DNA of 64,000 nt, from positions 1,686,043-1,750,042 of the forward strand of contig CAVONI010000011.1 in the NCBI GenBank assembly GCA_963697285.1, in the 5' to 3' direction. This DNA is from JAEUQQ01 sp963697285. GTDB taxonomy: Bacteria; Acidobacteriota; Vicinamibacteria; Vicinamibacterales; JAFNAJ01. Of this stretch, positions 37,691 through 46,196 are shown piece by piece (position 1 is the stretch's first letter; the number at the start of each line of letters is the position of its first letter). The notes below the pieces were generated by a model, which had not been told where the DNA came from, did not search any database, and saw only the letters and a program-made list of their open reading frames with translations. The translations under genes were made by a program, and so were the position numbers.

Positions 37691-38053
37691 GTGCGTCCGA
37701 AGACCTGGATCGTCGATCTGCGCGACTACATCGGCGCCGACGGCGAATGTGCCGAGATGCCCGATGCGGCCTATCGTGTCGCATCGCAGATGTTCGCGAT
37801 CGTGGACTGGGCCACCATCGTTGGTGCCGGGGCCGAGGCGACGCTCACGAACGTCGGGTGCCGTCGTCGGCCCGGGCGACGGCAGTGTCGCGGTCCCATC
37901 CTGGCCAGGATCGCAGAACCCTCGGGGCCGATCGCCTGGTGGTGCGCCTCGTGCCGCGAAGGCGGGTTCATCTCGCACTGGCAGGGCACACTGTGGGATC
38001 GCCGGGGAGAGATCGAGGACGCGAGGGTCGTCACTCTGCCACCCCGGTGCTGA
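37691..38053 (+). CDS. Small conserved-looking protein with Cys pair
   Basis: A 120-residue protein with a helical-looking start and a C-terminal part 'GPIAWWCASCREGGFISHWQ' holding a Cys-x2-Cys pair with earlier Cys residues ('VGCRRRPGRRQCRG'), suggesting one zinc site. No family is recognised. Its last 23 bases overlap the convergent oxidoreductase gene. Confidence 0.55.
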   Translation: MRPKTWIVDLRDYIGADGECAEMPDAAYRVASQMFAIVDWATIVGAGAEATLTNVGCRRRPGRRQCRGPILARIAEPSGPIAWWCASCREGGFISHWQGTLWDRRGEIEDARVVTLPPRC

Positions 38054-39197
38054 GGACGCGGCGACCCCGCCTGATGTGGTCGTCGGCGGCGAGGACGATG
38101 CCGAGGCTCTGGACGGCGTCTGACAGGTGCGCCGACAGGTCCAGATCATCGCGGATCGCCCGCACCAGGAACTCCTGCTCGCGCGCGCACAGGGCCTCGT
38201 GATCGGGCTCGTCCTCCACACGGATGAACTCGTCGGCGATGGCGAACTCGCCGCGGCCGTCCACGTCGGCGCGATGCACGCGCAGGCACTCGGTCTTCGT
38301 GTGGTCGTCGATGTCGTCGGTGCGTGCGTCGCGCACGTCGCGCGGCGCACGCACGATCGACACCGATCCGCGCGGGCCGATCACATCCTTCACGAAGTGG
38401 GCCTCCTGGCTCATCATCGGACCCCACCCCGCCTCGTACCACCCCACCGACCCATCGCCGAAGGTCACTTCGAGGTGACCGTAGTTGTACATGTCGGGCG
38501 CGATCTCGTCGCTGAGCCGTGCGCCGACGGCCACTACGCGCACAGGGCGGGCCCGTGTCATCTGGCACATGACGTCGACGTAGTGCACGCCGCAGTCGAC
38601 GATCGGGCTCGTCGACGCCATCAGCGATCGGTGCGTCTCCCAGTTGCGTCCGTGGCTCTGCTGGTTGAGGTTCATCCGCATGACGAGCGGCGAGCCCAGC
38701 GTGCGCGCGATCTCGATGAAGCGGATCCACGTCGGGTGCACCCGCAGGATGTAGCCGACGACGAGCTTGCGGTGCGCGGCCGCCGCTGCGGCAACGACCG
38801 CCTCGGCATCAGCGACCGTCGTCGCAAGTGGCTTCTCGCAGAACACGTGGCAGCCGGCGTCGAGTGCGGCCATCGCGTACGGCGCGTGTGTCGCGGGGTA
38901 GGAGTTGATGCTGACGACATCCGGGCGCGTGCCGCGCAGTGCCTCGTCGTAGTCGGTGAATTCCGCGACACCACCCATCGCTCGCGCGAGCGGCCCACGC
39001 CGTTCCGCGGTCGGTGCGACGACGCCGACGACCTCGAACTCGGGCATCGCGTGGTACGCACGCGCATGACTCGCCCCCATGTTGCCGCAGCCGACGACGA
39101 GGACACGGAGCGGCGTGGTCATGGGCGGCCACCGCGCGGGTTCAACGCTCGTCCATGCGTTCGCGACGTTCACCGGCGCCAGGACCATGTCAGGCAT
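38031..39197 (-). CDS. Gfo/Idh/MocA family NAD(P)-dependent oxidoreductase
   Basis: The start at 39197 is chosen because GGAGG lies seven bases upstream; an internal ATG at 39122 is the alternative. After a short lead comes the Rossmann motif 'VLVVGCGNMGASHARAY', the dinucleotide loop and the signature 'HVFCEKPLATT' (Glu-Lys-Pro, with catalytic Lys). The C-terminal beta-sheet domain has 'TSPIVDCGVHYVDVMCQM', holding the family's Asp-x3-His pattern. It probably oxidises or epimerises a sugar or inositol. No pathway partner is adjacent. Confidence 0.88.
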   Translation of the reverse strand: MPDMVLAPVNVANAWTSVEPARWPPMTTPLRVLVVGCGNMGASHARAYHAMPEFEVVGVVAPTAERRGPLARAMGGVAEFTDYDEALRGTRPDVVSINSYPATHAPYAMAALDAGCHVFCEKPLATTVADAEAVVAAAAAAHRKLVVGYILRVHPTWIRFIEIARTLGSPLVMRMNLNQQSHGRNWETHRSLMASTSPIVDCGVHYVDVMCQMTRARPVRVVAVGARLSDEIAPDMYNYGHLEVTFGDGSVGWYEAGWGPMMSQEAHFVKDVIGPRGSVSIVRAPRDVRDARTDDIDDHTKTECLRVHRADVDGRGEFAIADEFIRVEDEPDHEALCAREQEFLVRAIRDDLDLSAHLSDAVQSLGIVLAADDHIRRGRRVLSTGVAE

Positions 39198-39509
39198 CTC
39201 ACCTCCTCGTGCCGTCGATGCACGCATAGGGGATCGAACGCGCTCGCGTGCCCCTCGGCCTGGCCGCGTGGCCAGGCAGGGATTCGCCCTCGGAGGGTCG
39301 CGCCCAGCCGACCGTCGGCTACCGGATTTCGAGCGGCACGACCTCCTGCCAAACACCGTCTTGTCGAGTTCCCAACGGAGGATGCGGCGCCAATCGAACG
39401 TCGCGCCCAACGCTGGCTTTGACAGCCTGCGAGATGTTCGACACCCGGGGGCAGGAAGGCATGCCCCACAGATACTGCCAGAATGCACTGAATGGCCCTG
39501 AACTGTTGA

Positions 39510-39922
39510 CTATGAAGAGGAGTCAGTAGCTTGTTCAAGACCTCTTCCGACTTCGCCGCCGGGTCGACATCGCTGTCATAAGACACGAAGTCTCCACTAC
39601 CACCAGTCAAGACATGTGTCAACGCGAACGTGGCCGGACCACTTACGCCATTGAGCACAATCACGCGGCGCGGCTGGTCTCCTGCGCGCCTGGGTGCTGC
39701 AAATGGGTTGAGGGCAATGACCAGGTGGGCGAACACCTGGATTCGGGTTTCTAGCGCGCCAGCTTGATCTTGGCTCAAGTAGGGCAACAATTTCTTGCCT
39801 CCGACAATGCGGCGGCAGGCGAACCCCCGGCGCTCACCCTCCTCCGTCCCATTCTCCTCTCCGTAGAACACCCGGCATGTCGTCTTGGGCGCCAGCCCCG
39901 ACAGGTGACCACGTGTGATCAC
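39510..39922 (-). CDS. Unrecognised gene or degraded gene in a lower-GC stretch
   Basis: The frame from a GTG at 39922 encodes about 135 residues that look coding ('RVFYGEENGTEEGERRGF', 'RRVIVLNGVSGPATFALTH', 'FVSYDSDVDPAAKSEEVLNK'), with base composition closer to even than the neighbours. The frame is formally open to 39170, but from about 39490 it becomes Arg/Gly-rich and overlaps the oxidoreductase leader, so the true end was probably lost by mutation. No family is recognised. Its base composition suggests separate origin. Confidence 0.4.
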
Positions 39923-39938
39923 GTGTAATCACGTGTCG
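39909..39938. promoter_or_regulatory. Three CACGTGT repeats at exact 10-bp spacing upstream of the FtsA-like gene
   Basis: CCACGTGT (39909), TCACGTGT (39919) and TCACGTGT (39929) recur with one-helical-turn spacing, so they face one side of the DNA. Similar elements lie before the FtsW-like gene (41233) and the ubiquitin/Pup operon (46148). A protein-binding operator array is likely; the regulator is unknown. Confidence 0.55.
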
Positions 39939-40113
39939 TTCGCCCGTATCGATGATCATCCGAGCGCGCGGCTGTCTGTTTCACGCGTACGCTGACCGAA
40001 CTGCTCCCCGCCCCCATCCGCCACGCTCACTCCGACTCCGTGAGGCCGAGCCCTTGGCGAACACGATAACGAGCACTCCTGACCACGGCGGCCTTCGGCA
40101 ACGGCGACACCCG

Positions 40114-41214
40114 GTGCAAGGTCGCTTCCTGGCAGGCCTCGACGTGGGAACGTCGGCGACTGCGGTCGTCGTTGGCGAATCGCTGGAGGATGGTCGACTC
40201 GGCATCGTGGGAATCGGTGTGTCTGAGTCTCGCGGGATGCTGAACGGCGCCGTCGTCGATGCCGAGGCGGCGGCTGACGCGATCAGGATGGCCGCACGCG
40301 AGGCCGGGCGCACGGCCGGCGTCGAAGTCACGTCAGTCGTTCTTGCGCTCTCCGGACTCCACGTCGAAGGCGTCAACGGCCACGGGGCGGTGCCGGTGCG
40401 AGACCGCAGCCGCGTGATCACGCACGACGATGCGAGGCGGGGAATCGAGGCCGCGAGCAGGCTCGCGCTCCCGGCGGGACGCGAAGTCTGGCACGTCCTC
40501 CCACAGGACTTCGTGGTCGACGGTCAGGATGGCATCACCGTGCCGATGGGTCTGACCTGCGGGCTCCCGCTCGAAGCGAACGTGCATGTCGTCACGGTCG
40601 GCACGGTGTACAGGCGCGACCTCATCGCGTGCGTCAATCTCGCGGGCCTCGCGGTGGACGCCGCGGTCGCCGGGCCTGTTGCGGCCAGCGAGGCGACCCT
40701 GACCAGCGACGACAAGGAGCTTGGCACGGCGCTCGTGGACATCGGCGCAGACACGACGAGCATTGCGATCTTCGAACGTGGTGCCGTGCGCCACCTGCGC
40801 ACCCTCCCTGTCGGGGCCGGACATCTCTCCCGCGACGCTGACGTTGCACCGGTATCGCGCCCGGCGGATGCGATCGAGTTGCTGCGACGCGTATCAGACG
40901 CGATCGAGGCCGCCGGTTTCGGGCGCACCCTGCACGCGGGCATCGTTCTCACCGGAGGTGGCGCGATGCTGGAAGGCCTGCCAGCGTTGGCCGCGCGGGT
41001 GTTCGACTGCCCTGTTCGGCGCGGGTCTCCTGCTGGCGTTGTCGGGCTGATCGATCTCATCGACAGCCCGAGGTGGGCGACCGCGGTCGGGTTGCTGCTC
41101 CACGAGCATCGCCTGCTCGCGACCAGTTCCCGTAGTCGACGCACGTGGCCGCGGTGGCCTGATCGCACGTCGCTTGTCGCGTGGCTGGCCGGCGCGACGA
41201 CGAACGATCCGTGA
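40114..41214 (+). CDS. FtsA-like actin-fold protein lacking part of the second lobe
   Basis: A 366-residue protein. 'FLAGLDVGTSATAVVVGESL' is the phosphate-1 motif, 'ALVDIGADTTSIAIFERGAV' the phosphate-2 motif, and 'GIVLTGGGAMLEGLPALA' the adenosine motif of FtsA. After 'LPVGAGHLSRD' only about 30 residues lead to the last motif, where usual FtsA proteins have about 90; part of lobe II is missing. The usual C-terminal amphipathic membrane helix is present in weak form ('RSRRTWPRWPDRTSLVAWLAG'). It is probably a divergent paralogue, not the housekeeping divisome protein. The FtsW-like gene follows after 52 bases. The start GTG at 40114 is chosen by alignment to FtsA; a TTG at 40054 is possible. 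Confidence 0.7.
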   Translation: MQGRFLAGLDVGTSATAVVVGESLEDGRLGIVGIGVSESRGMLNGAVVDAEAAADAIRMAAREAGRTAGVEVTSVVLALSGLHVEGVNGHGAVPVRDRSRVITHDDARRGIEAASRLALPAGREVWHVLPQDFVVDGQDGITVPMGLTCGLPLEANVHVVTVGTVYRRDLIACVNLAGLAVDAAVAGPVAASEATLTSDDKELGTALVDIGADTTSIAIFERGAVRHLRTLPVGAGHLSRDADVAPVSRPADAIELLRRVSDAIEAAGFGRTLHAGIVLTGGGAMLEGLPALAARVFDCPVRRGSPAGVVGLIDLIDSPRWATAVGLLLHEHRLLATSSRSRRTWPRWPDRTSLVAWLAGATTNDP

Positions 41215-41232
41215 TCCCGCGCGCCACCCGCG

Positions 41233-41250
41233 ACACGTGATCTCACGTGT
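41233..41250. promoter_or_regulatory. Perfect inverted repeat ACACGTGA-TC-TCACGTGT upstream of the FtsW-like gene
   Basis: An 18-bp perfect palindrome in the 52 bases between the FtsA-like and FtsW-like genes. Its half-site TCACGTGT is the same as in the array at 39909-39938. Confidence 0.6.
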
Positions 41251-41266
41251 GTGCCGGGAACGTGCG

Positions 41267-42358
41267 ATGCTCGCGCCGCTCGTCATGCCTCGCACGCACG
41301 TGTGCCTCGTGGCGGCCGGCGCGCTGCTGTCGGCCATCGGCCTTGTCCTCCTGGCGCTCGACGCGTTCCGCGCCGCGCAGCCGTGGGAGTACTTCGCGCG
41401 GCAGGCCGCCGGGTTCGGCGCGGGCGTCTCGTCGTTCGCATTCCTCAGGCATCGCGTTACGCGGCGACGGATCCCCGTTGCGCTCCCGGCTCTGATCGTG
41501 CCTGGACTCGCGCTGGTGCTGCACGTTGATCCGTTCACCCTGCCGCTCGATCGCGCGCTGATGATCGCGCTGCTCACGTGGGCCGCGGTGGCCGTCGTGG
41601 CGATGGTGCTGCTGTGGCGGCTGTCGCTGCGTGGCGCCGACGAGAGACTTCGCCTCCGCGACGTCGCGTGCGTGCTGCCCCCGATCGTGATCTACGCAAT
41701 CGCCGCCATCGATCTGCACGGCGGCCTGGCGCCGCCCCTCACGATCGCCGTCGTCTCGACCGCAATGGCCCGGTCGATCCGTGTTCGCTGGCGGCTGGCG
41801 CTGCTGCCCGCCGTGACGTTGCTGTTGCTCTTCTCCATCCCGTTCATGACGCACGGGTACCGCCGAGCACGATTGGCGGCGATCGTGGTCGAGGCCATCC
41901 AGCGCCAGCCGGCCACTCGCTGGCACTCGGTGTCGCTTGCCGAGATGATGGTGAGGCGCCGCGACGTCGCGGTGAGGCGCGGAGCAGGCGTGCCGATCTG
42001 GATGTCTCTGCCGCCTCAACAGACCCGGCAGCTCGCGCTCGCCCGCGTGGTCGCGGAGGCCGGATCCTCGGGCGCAGCGCTCGTCGTGTTCCTGTTCGGC
42101 GTCATCGGCTGGGTGGGATGCAGGTCGGCCGCAGACGAGAGCCTGTGCGTCACGCGATTGATTCTCGCGGGCACGACGTCGGCGCTGGTCGTGCCCGTCG
42201 CATGGCACGTGATCGGCGGCCTGGTGCTCTTCAGCGCTTCCTCGGGTCCCTTGCCATTCGTCAGCTACGGGCCGGCGGAACTGGTGCTGACATGGCTGGC
42301 GCTTGGTGTCGTGGCGACCGCGCGCGACACGCAGTGGACGGAATGCGAGTGCGTGTGA
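41267..42358 (+). CDS. Divergent FtsW/RodA (SEDS)-like membrane protein
   Basis: A 363-residue protein with about nine or ten membrane segments. Near the C-terminus 'GPLPFVSYGPAELVLTWLALG' resembles the 'PF(I/V)SYG' signature of FtsW/RodA glycosyltransferases, and 'RRDVAVRRGAGVP' sits where SEDS proteins have their large periplasmic loop. The key Asp between segments is not obvious, so it may not polymerise glycan. Linked to the FtsA-like gene on one strand, it may form a second, specialised division-type module. The start is taken at 41267; 41285 is possible. Confidence 0.55.
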   Translation: MLAPLVMPRTHVCLVAAGALLSAIGLVLLALDAFRAAQPWEYFARQAAGFGAGVSSFAFLRHRVTRRRIPVALPALIVPGLALVLHVDPFTLPLDRALMIALLTWAAVAVVAMVLLWRLSLRGADERLRLRDVACVLPPIVIYAIAAIDLHGGLAPPLTIAVVSTAMARSIRVRWRLALLPAVTLLLLFSIPFMTHGYRRARLAAIVVEAIQRQPATRWHSVSLAEMMVRRRDVAVRRGAGVPIWMSLPPQQTRQLALARVVAEAGSSGAALVVFLFGVIGWVGCRSAADESLCVTRLILAGTTSALVVPVAWHVIGGLVLFSASSGPLPFVSYGPAELVLTWLALGVVATARDTQWTECECV

Positions 42359-43317
42359 TCCGGCCTCACGTTGAGCGCTCGTCGGCCGTGGCATCGGCCA
42401 GGCGCCATGTGCGCGCGGGCGCAGGCGTCGTCTCGCTGGCCCTCGCCTTTGCGCTTCTCGAGGTGCTGGTCCTGTGTGCCAGGGTGCCCTACCTGGTGCC
42501 CGCGCGTTTCGAGCAGGGCGCCCCGGTGATCGCGGTCCGCGGGCCGTTCAGACTCGGCTACGTCTGCCTCCAGCACGGCTGCGTGCCCGTGTGGACCTGC
42601 GACCTCGCTGGGGTCACGTCCGCCGACCCGCGGCGCGCTCCGACTGCCCGCGACTGGGATCCTGCGCTTCGCCGGTTGCTGATCGGGGAGATCCGCGACC
42701 TGCCTCGCCACGTGCTGATCGACGCGGCGATCGTGGCAGCGCTCGGCGCGTGGTGGACGATGGGCGTGTCGGTCGTGCGCCGCCGCGCGGGTGGGCAGGA
42801 CGCAGCGGGCGCCATGGTGCTGCGGCACGCTGCGCTCGCAGGTGCGGCCGCGGGCGCGGTGACCTGGGCGATCATCGTCGCACCCATGGTCGTCTTCGGG
42901 TACGGCGTGCCACCGCACACCAACCAGATCGGTCCCGGTGCGCTCAGCACGACGACCGGAGGTCCCCCGCTGCTCATCGGTCCTGGGGCACTGGCCTACA
43001 GGTTCGTGCTCGCGGCGGCCAGCCTGCTGCCGATGATCGTTGTCGCCCCACTCGAATGCGTCGGTGTCGTCATCCCACCCGGGTACTTCACGTCGATCGC
43101 CGTCGTGGTGGGGTTCGTCACGCATGGCGCAGGATGGGCGGTGTGGTTTGCCATGTCGCTCGGCGGCGGAAGCGGCGCGCCTCATGGCTCCACGCGTGGG
43201 CCGGGTGCGTCTCCGGGTGACGAGGCGCTGAGCTTCTTCTGCGCCCGCTCCTTGAGGCGCCTGATCAACTCGGCGTCCACGGTCCGTCCCACGTCGGGCG
43301 ACACGAGGAGCCGGTAG
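42343..43317 (+). CDS. Unrecognised integral membrane protein after the FtsW-like gene
   Basis: The ATG at 42343 overlaps the end of the FtsW-like gene by 16 bases, so translation is probably coupled. The 324-residue protein has four to five hydrophobic segments (around residues 25-45, 125-145, 165-195, 225-250, 255-280) and a periplasmic-like loop with three Cys ('GYVCLQHGCVPVWTCDL'). No family is recognised. The last 45 residues are polar and overlap the convergent gene by 136 bases, so the true stop may be earlier if there is an indel. Confidence 0.6.
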   Translation: MRVRVIRPHVERSSAVASARRHVRAGAGVVSLALAFALLEVLVLCARVPYLVPARFEQGAPVIAVRGPFRLGYVCLQHGCVPVWTCDLAGVTSADPRRAPTARDWDPALRRLLIGEIRDLPRHVLIDAAIVAALGAWWTMGVSVVRRRAGGQDAAGAMVLRHAALAGAAAGAVTWAIIVAPMVVFGYGVPPHTNQIGPGALSTTTGGPPLLIGPGALAYRFVLAAASLLPMIVVAPLECVGVVIPPGYFTSIAVVVGFVTHGAGWAVWFAMSLGGGSGAPHGSTRGPGASPGDEALSFFCARSLRRLINSASTVRPTSGDTRSR

Positions 43318-43790
43318 CCCTCAGGCGCCACCCGGATCTCGTCGCAGTAGACGGCCGCGCAGTACTCGAGCAGGCTCCCGCGGTCGTGCAGTTCGAGCTT
43401 GGCGCGCAAGCGCGACAGCAATTGCGCCAGTGCCCCGGGCGTGACGGGCCTGCCCCGCTGTTGCGCGAGTCGCTCACGCAACTCGCGCCGGGTCTTGGCG
43501 CGCACGACCCCGGCCTCCCCATCGGCCTCGCCCGCGGCAAGCAGCGCAAACAACAGCCCCAACAGCGGCGGCAGCGTGAAGGCCCGCCCCAGCCCCGACA
43601 CCGACCAGGATCCGTCCGCGCGCTCCTTGATCCGCAACTGGCGCACCGGGGTCTCGAGCGGGAGGGCCGGGGCGCCGTGCGGAATGCCAGGCTGCGTCCC
43701 TTGAATGACGCGTTCGAGGTACGCGGCCACCCACCTGAGGTAGCGGATCCACTCGCGGAAGTCATCGGGACCGAGATCGTCTCGCGCCAT
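43182..43790 (-). CDS. Possible DNA-binding protein with a helical C-terminal domain
   Basis: A 202-residue protein with AAGGAG seven bases before the ATG at 43790. After a helical start and a short beta region ('DGSWSVSGLGRAFTLPP'), residues 100-175 contain 'TRRELRERLAQQRGRPVTPG', 'ALAQLLSRLRAKLELHDRG' and 'EIRVAPEGYRLLVSPD', a pattern like the winged helix of response-regulator-type DNA-binding domains. It is the last of three minus-strand genes led by the SorC-type regulator. No family is firmly recognised. Confidence 0.6.
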   Translation of the reverse strand: MARDDLGPDDFREWIRYLRWVAAYLERVIQGTQPGIPHGAPALPLETPVRQLRIKERADGSWSVSGLGRAFTLPPLLGLLFALLAAGEADGEAGVVRAKTRRELRERLAQQRGRPVTPGALAQLLSRLRAKLELHDRGSLLEYCAAVYCDEIRVAPEGYRLLVSPDVGRTVDAELIRRLKERAQKKLSASSPGDAPGPRVEP

Positions 43791-43876
43791 GGCCGTCTCC
43801 TTCCTTCGCTTCGTGGTTCCACGCTCGTCGCGCAGCCCACACCGACGCCGCTACTCAGTGCGCCCCGCTCGACCCG

Positions 43877-44509
43877 TCACGCACGTTGGGCCTCGCGCCG
43901 ATCGTCCGGATCCTGCCGGACCGACGCCGCCACCTCGTCGAAGCGTCTCTCGAGGGCTGCATTGGTGCCCCGGCACGCGTCCACCACCCTGCACGCGCTC
44001 GCCGCGTAGTCGGCGCGGCGTTCCGCGTTCCAGTCGGCGGGCATCTGCCGGAGGTTCGCGATCTTGTCGGCGATCTTGATCAGCCTGGCAGCCGGCGACA
44101 GTCCGGCGGCGTGCGCCGCCTGCAGCCGTCGACGCTCGCACCGCGGAAGGGCAGGGTCGTCTGTCACCTCGGCGACGACGCCAGCGACCGCAGCGCCAAA
44201 CACCGAGGCGACCTCGTCGACCGTCGTGGCCGTGTCTTCGACGACGTCGTGCAGCACCGCGGCGGCGAGCGTGGCGGCGTCAGATACGGCACCCACTTCG
44301 GCGAGCAGCGTCGCCACCTCGATGGGGTGGTTCACGAACGGCGAGGCATGGCGGTCGCGGCGCCGCTGATCCCGGTGACGCTGTGCCGCGAACGTCAGTG
44401 CGCGCAGCACGAGCCCGAGCCCGCCGGGGCTCACGCCGACGCCCGCCCTGCGGTAGAGCAGCCACGAGGTCGTCGACTCGAGGCGCCGAAGACAGGTCTG
44501 TCTGGTCAT
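43877..44509 (-). CDS. HD-domain (p)ppGpp hydrolase-like protein (MESH1/SpoT-HD type)
   Basis: The start at 44509 is chosen; the longer frame to 44632 is Arg-rich. The 210-residue protein has the SpoT-type HD core in order: 'YRRAGVG', 'AQRHRDQRRRDRHASPFVNH' (first His), 'AAVLHDVVEDT' (His-Asp and the Glu-Asp pair), and 'ARLIKIADKIANLRQMP' (last Asp). This set is that of Mn-dependent (p)ppGpp or ppGpp-like hydrolases with no synthetase domain. It would lower alarmone levels in the cytoplasm. It lies between the SorC-type gene and the possible DNA-binding gene on the same strand. Confidence 0.85.
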   Translation of the reverse strand: MTRQTCLRRLESTTSWLLYRRAGVGVSPGGLGLVLRALTFAAQRHRDQRRRDRHASPFVNHPIEVATLLAEVGAVSDAATLAAAVLHDVVEDTATTVDEVASVFGAAVAGVVAEVTDDPALPRCERRRLQAAHAAGLSPAARLIKIADKIANLRQMPADWNAERRADYAASACRVVDACRGTNAALERRFDEVAASVRQDPDDRREAQRA

Positions 44510-44678
44510 TGGACATCCGCGTCGACCCATGAAGCGGCCGCGCGACCGCGCGGCGCTGCAGCGAATCGATCGCCCCCTCCGAGCGCTGCGGGCACTCGCG
44601 CCCGCTCGCGTCACCACATCCGCCCCCAGCAACGCAAGACACGCGGCCGTTCATGGCGCACCCCGCTCGCGCGAACGC

Positions 44679-45983
44679 TCAGCCGCGAGATACCCGCCTA
44701 GCCGGCCGGCGCGCAGATGCGGCCGCACCAGGCCGGGACGCGCCGGGCTGCGACCGGGCGGCGGTCGACACCCTCCGCGCGAACTCACGTTTCAGGCACT
44801 GCGCGAGTTCGTCGTCGATCAGGAGCTCGGTGCACAGGCCTTGTGTGAGCGCCTCCGCGACCACCTCGGCCCGGGCCTCGCCGAAGGTCGTCAGGACGAC
44901 GCCCGGCGTGTCTTCGCCTTCGTCGGCCGCGCGGCGGGCAATCGCCTCGAGCTGGTCGCGGCTGATGCCGGTCCACATGCTGCGGAGGCGGTCGACGGTT
45001 GGTCGGGCGGCCTTCGCCGGCGTGGGACGCGTGAGGAGGACGCCTCCGATGTCGCCGACCACGAGTTGCTGGAGTTCGTCGCGGTCGAGGTGCCCGCTCC
45101 TGAGGAGGTCGTCGTTGCAGAAGCCCATGACGCGATTGGCGGGACCGGCCGCGGTGAGCAGCGTGTCGACCTTGCCGATCAGGGCATCGGGGGCGGTGAA
45201 GATGGTGCGGTAGGCAGGCGAGTTGTTGACGAAGAACTCCCGCAGGCCGCGCGACAACAGGTCGCGCTGTCGGGGCCGCAGTTTCTTGGCACCGGGCACG
45301 AGGTGGGTCGGGTCGAACGGGATGAACGCCGGCACGCCGGTGAGCGACAGCTGTTGCCGCACCTGCTCGTGCTCGCCGTTGACCAGGACGTGGAGGCGGC
45401 GCGCCAGGACGCTGGCCGTGTACTCGCTGCGCGCAAACTGCATGGGTTCGGCCGTGACCGGGATGAAGACGCGCGATTCCTTGTCGGCGTGCCAGGCGTG
45501 CCCGAGCCGGACGAGGCCGTCGATGACCCGGCTCAGCATCGAGCCCCACGCCACGCCGACCAGGCGCGACTTCCGGAGGCGGTCGGGCAGGTAGGCCGCC
45601 ACGGCACGCCCGAAGGTCCGCTGGCGGGCGTCGATGCCGGCGGGCGAGCCGTCGGTGCTGCCGCTGCTGAAGACGCGGAGCGTGCGCAGGCGAAGCCCGT
45701 TGGATGTCGGCAGTCCCTTGAGGGTGTCGGCCAGGTCGGAGTGTTCGAGCAGTTGCTCGAGTTCGGCCATCCGCTCGTCGCTGATCGTCGGGATCCGGAC
45801 GAAGCGCTCGGAGGTCTCGAGGCAGTGCAGGTCCTCGACGGCACGCCGGAGCAGCCTCGACACGGTCGCCTGGCCCAGCGACAGCCGCCGGGCGATCTCG
45901 CTTTGCGAGAGCTTGCACTCGGCCTTGAGGTACGCGGCCTTGATCGCGAGGGCATCGCTGTCTAGCAGGCTGCTGCGGCGCAT
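44679..45983 (-). CDS. SorC/DeoR-type sugar-binding transcriptional regulator
   Basis: A 434-residue protein with an N-terminal helix-turn-helix ('CKLSQSEIARRLSLGQATVS' then 'RLLRRAVED') and a C-terminal SorC-like sugar-phosphate-binding domain ('LVGVAWGSMLSRVIDGL', 'VGDIGGVLL'). It is longer than most SorC proteins (about 315), with about 60 extra residues in the middle and an Arg/Ala-rich tail of about 40. It faces the ubiquitin/Pup operon across a 213-base divergent region and is therefore a candidate for its regulator, although its own ligand is unknown. Confidence 0.8.
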   Translation of the reverse strand: MRRSSLLDSDALAIKAAYLKAECKLSQSEIARRLSLGQATVSRLLRRAVEDLHCLETSERFVRIPTISDERMAELEQLLEHSDLADTLKGLPTSNGLRLRTLRVFSSGSTDGSPAGIDARQRTFGRAVAAYLPDRLRKSRLVGVAWGSMLSRVIDGLVRLGHAWHADKESRVFIPVTAEPMQFARSEYTASVLARRLHVLVNGEHEQVRQQLSLTGVPAFIPFDPTHLVPGAKKLRPRQRDLLSRGLREFFVNNSPAYRTIFTAPDALIGKVDTLLTAAGPANRVMGFCNDDLLRSGHLDRDELQQLVVGDIGGVLLTRPTPAKAARPTVDRLRSMWTGISRDQLEAIARRAADEGEDTPGVVLTTFGEARAEVVAEALTQGLCTELLIDDELAQCLKREFARRVSTAARSQPGASRPGAAASARRPARRVSRG

Positions 45984-46196
45984 GAAGAACCCCCGAGTGT
46001 ACGTGAGCGACGGGCAGAACTCAAGACGACTGCACGAGCCAAGTCTCGATCATCGACATGGATGTGTCAATCCGTCAGTCATGGAGTATCACTTTTCAAA
46101 GAATGGTTATTCATTCCAGCCCTTCCATTGCACCACCTTCGCGCGCATCACGCGTGATCACGTCTGCGGCGCGGCGTCCGTGGCACGCTCCCGGTC
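45984..46196. promoter_or_regulatory. Divergent promoter region of the SorC-type gene and the ubiquitin/Pup operon
   Basis: A 213-base region with a notably AT-rich core at about 46078-46135, unlike the surrounding DNA. It should carry both promoters. The TCACGCGTGA palindrome at 46148 lies 40 bases before the first operon gene. Confidence 0.7.
46148..46167. promoter_or_regulatory. TCACGCGTGA palindrome followed by TCACGTCT at 10-bp spacing
   Basis: A perfect 10-bp palindrome (46148-46157) is followed directly by a second half-site TCACGTCT. Sequence and 10-bp spacing match the elements at 39909 and 41233. Confidence 0.55.

Noticed and set aside
39198..39488. N-terminal extension of the Gfo/Idh oxidoreductase
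   Set aside because: The extension is Arg/Ser-rich with no fold and no ribosome site, while 39197 has GGAGG.
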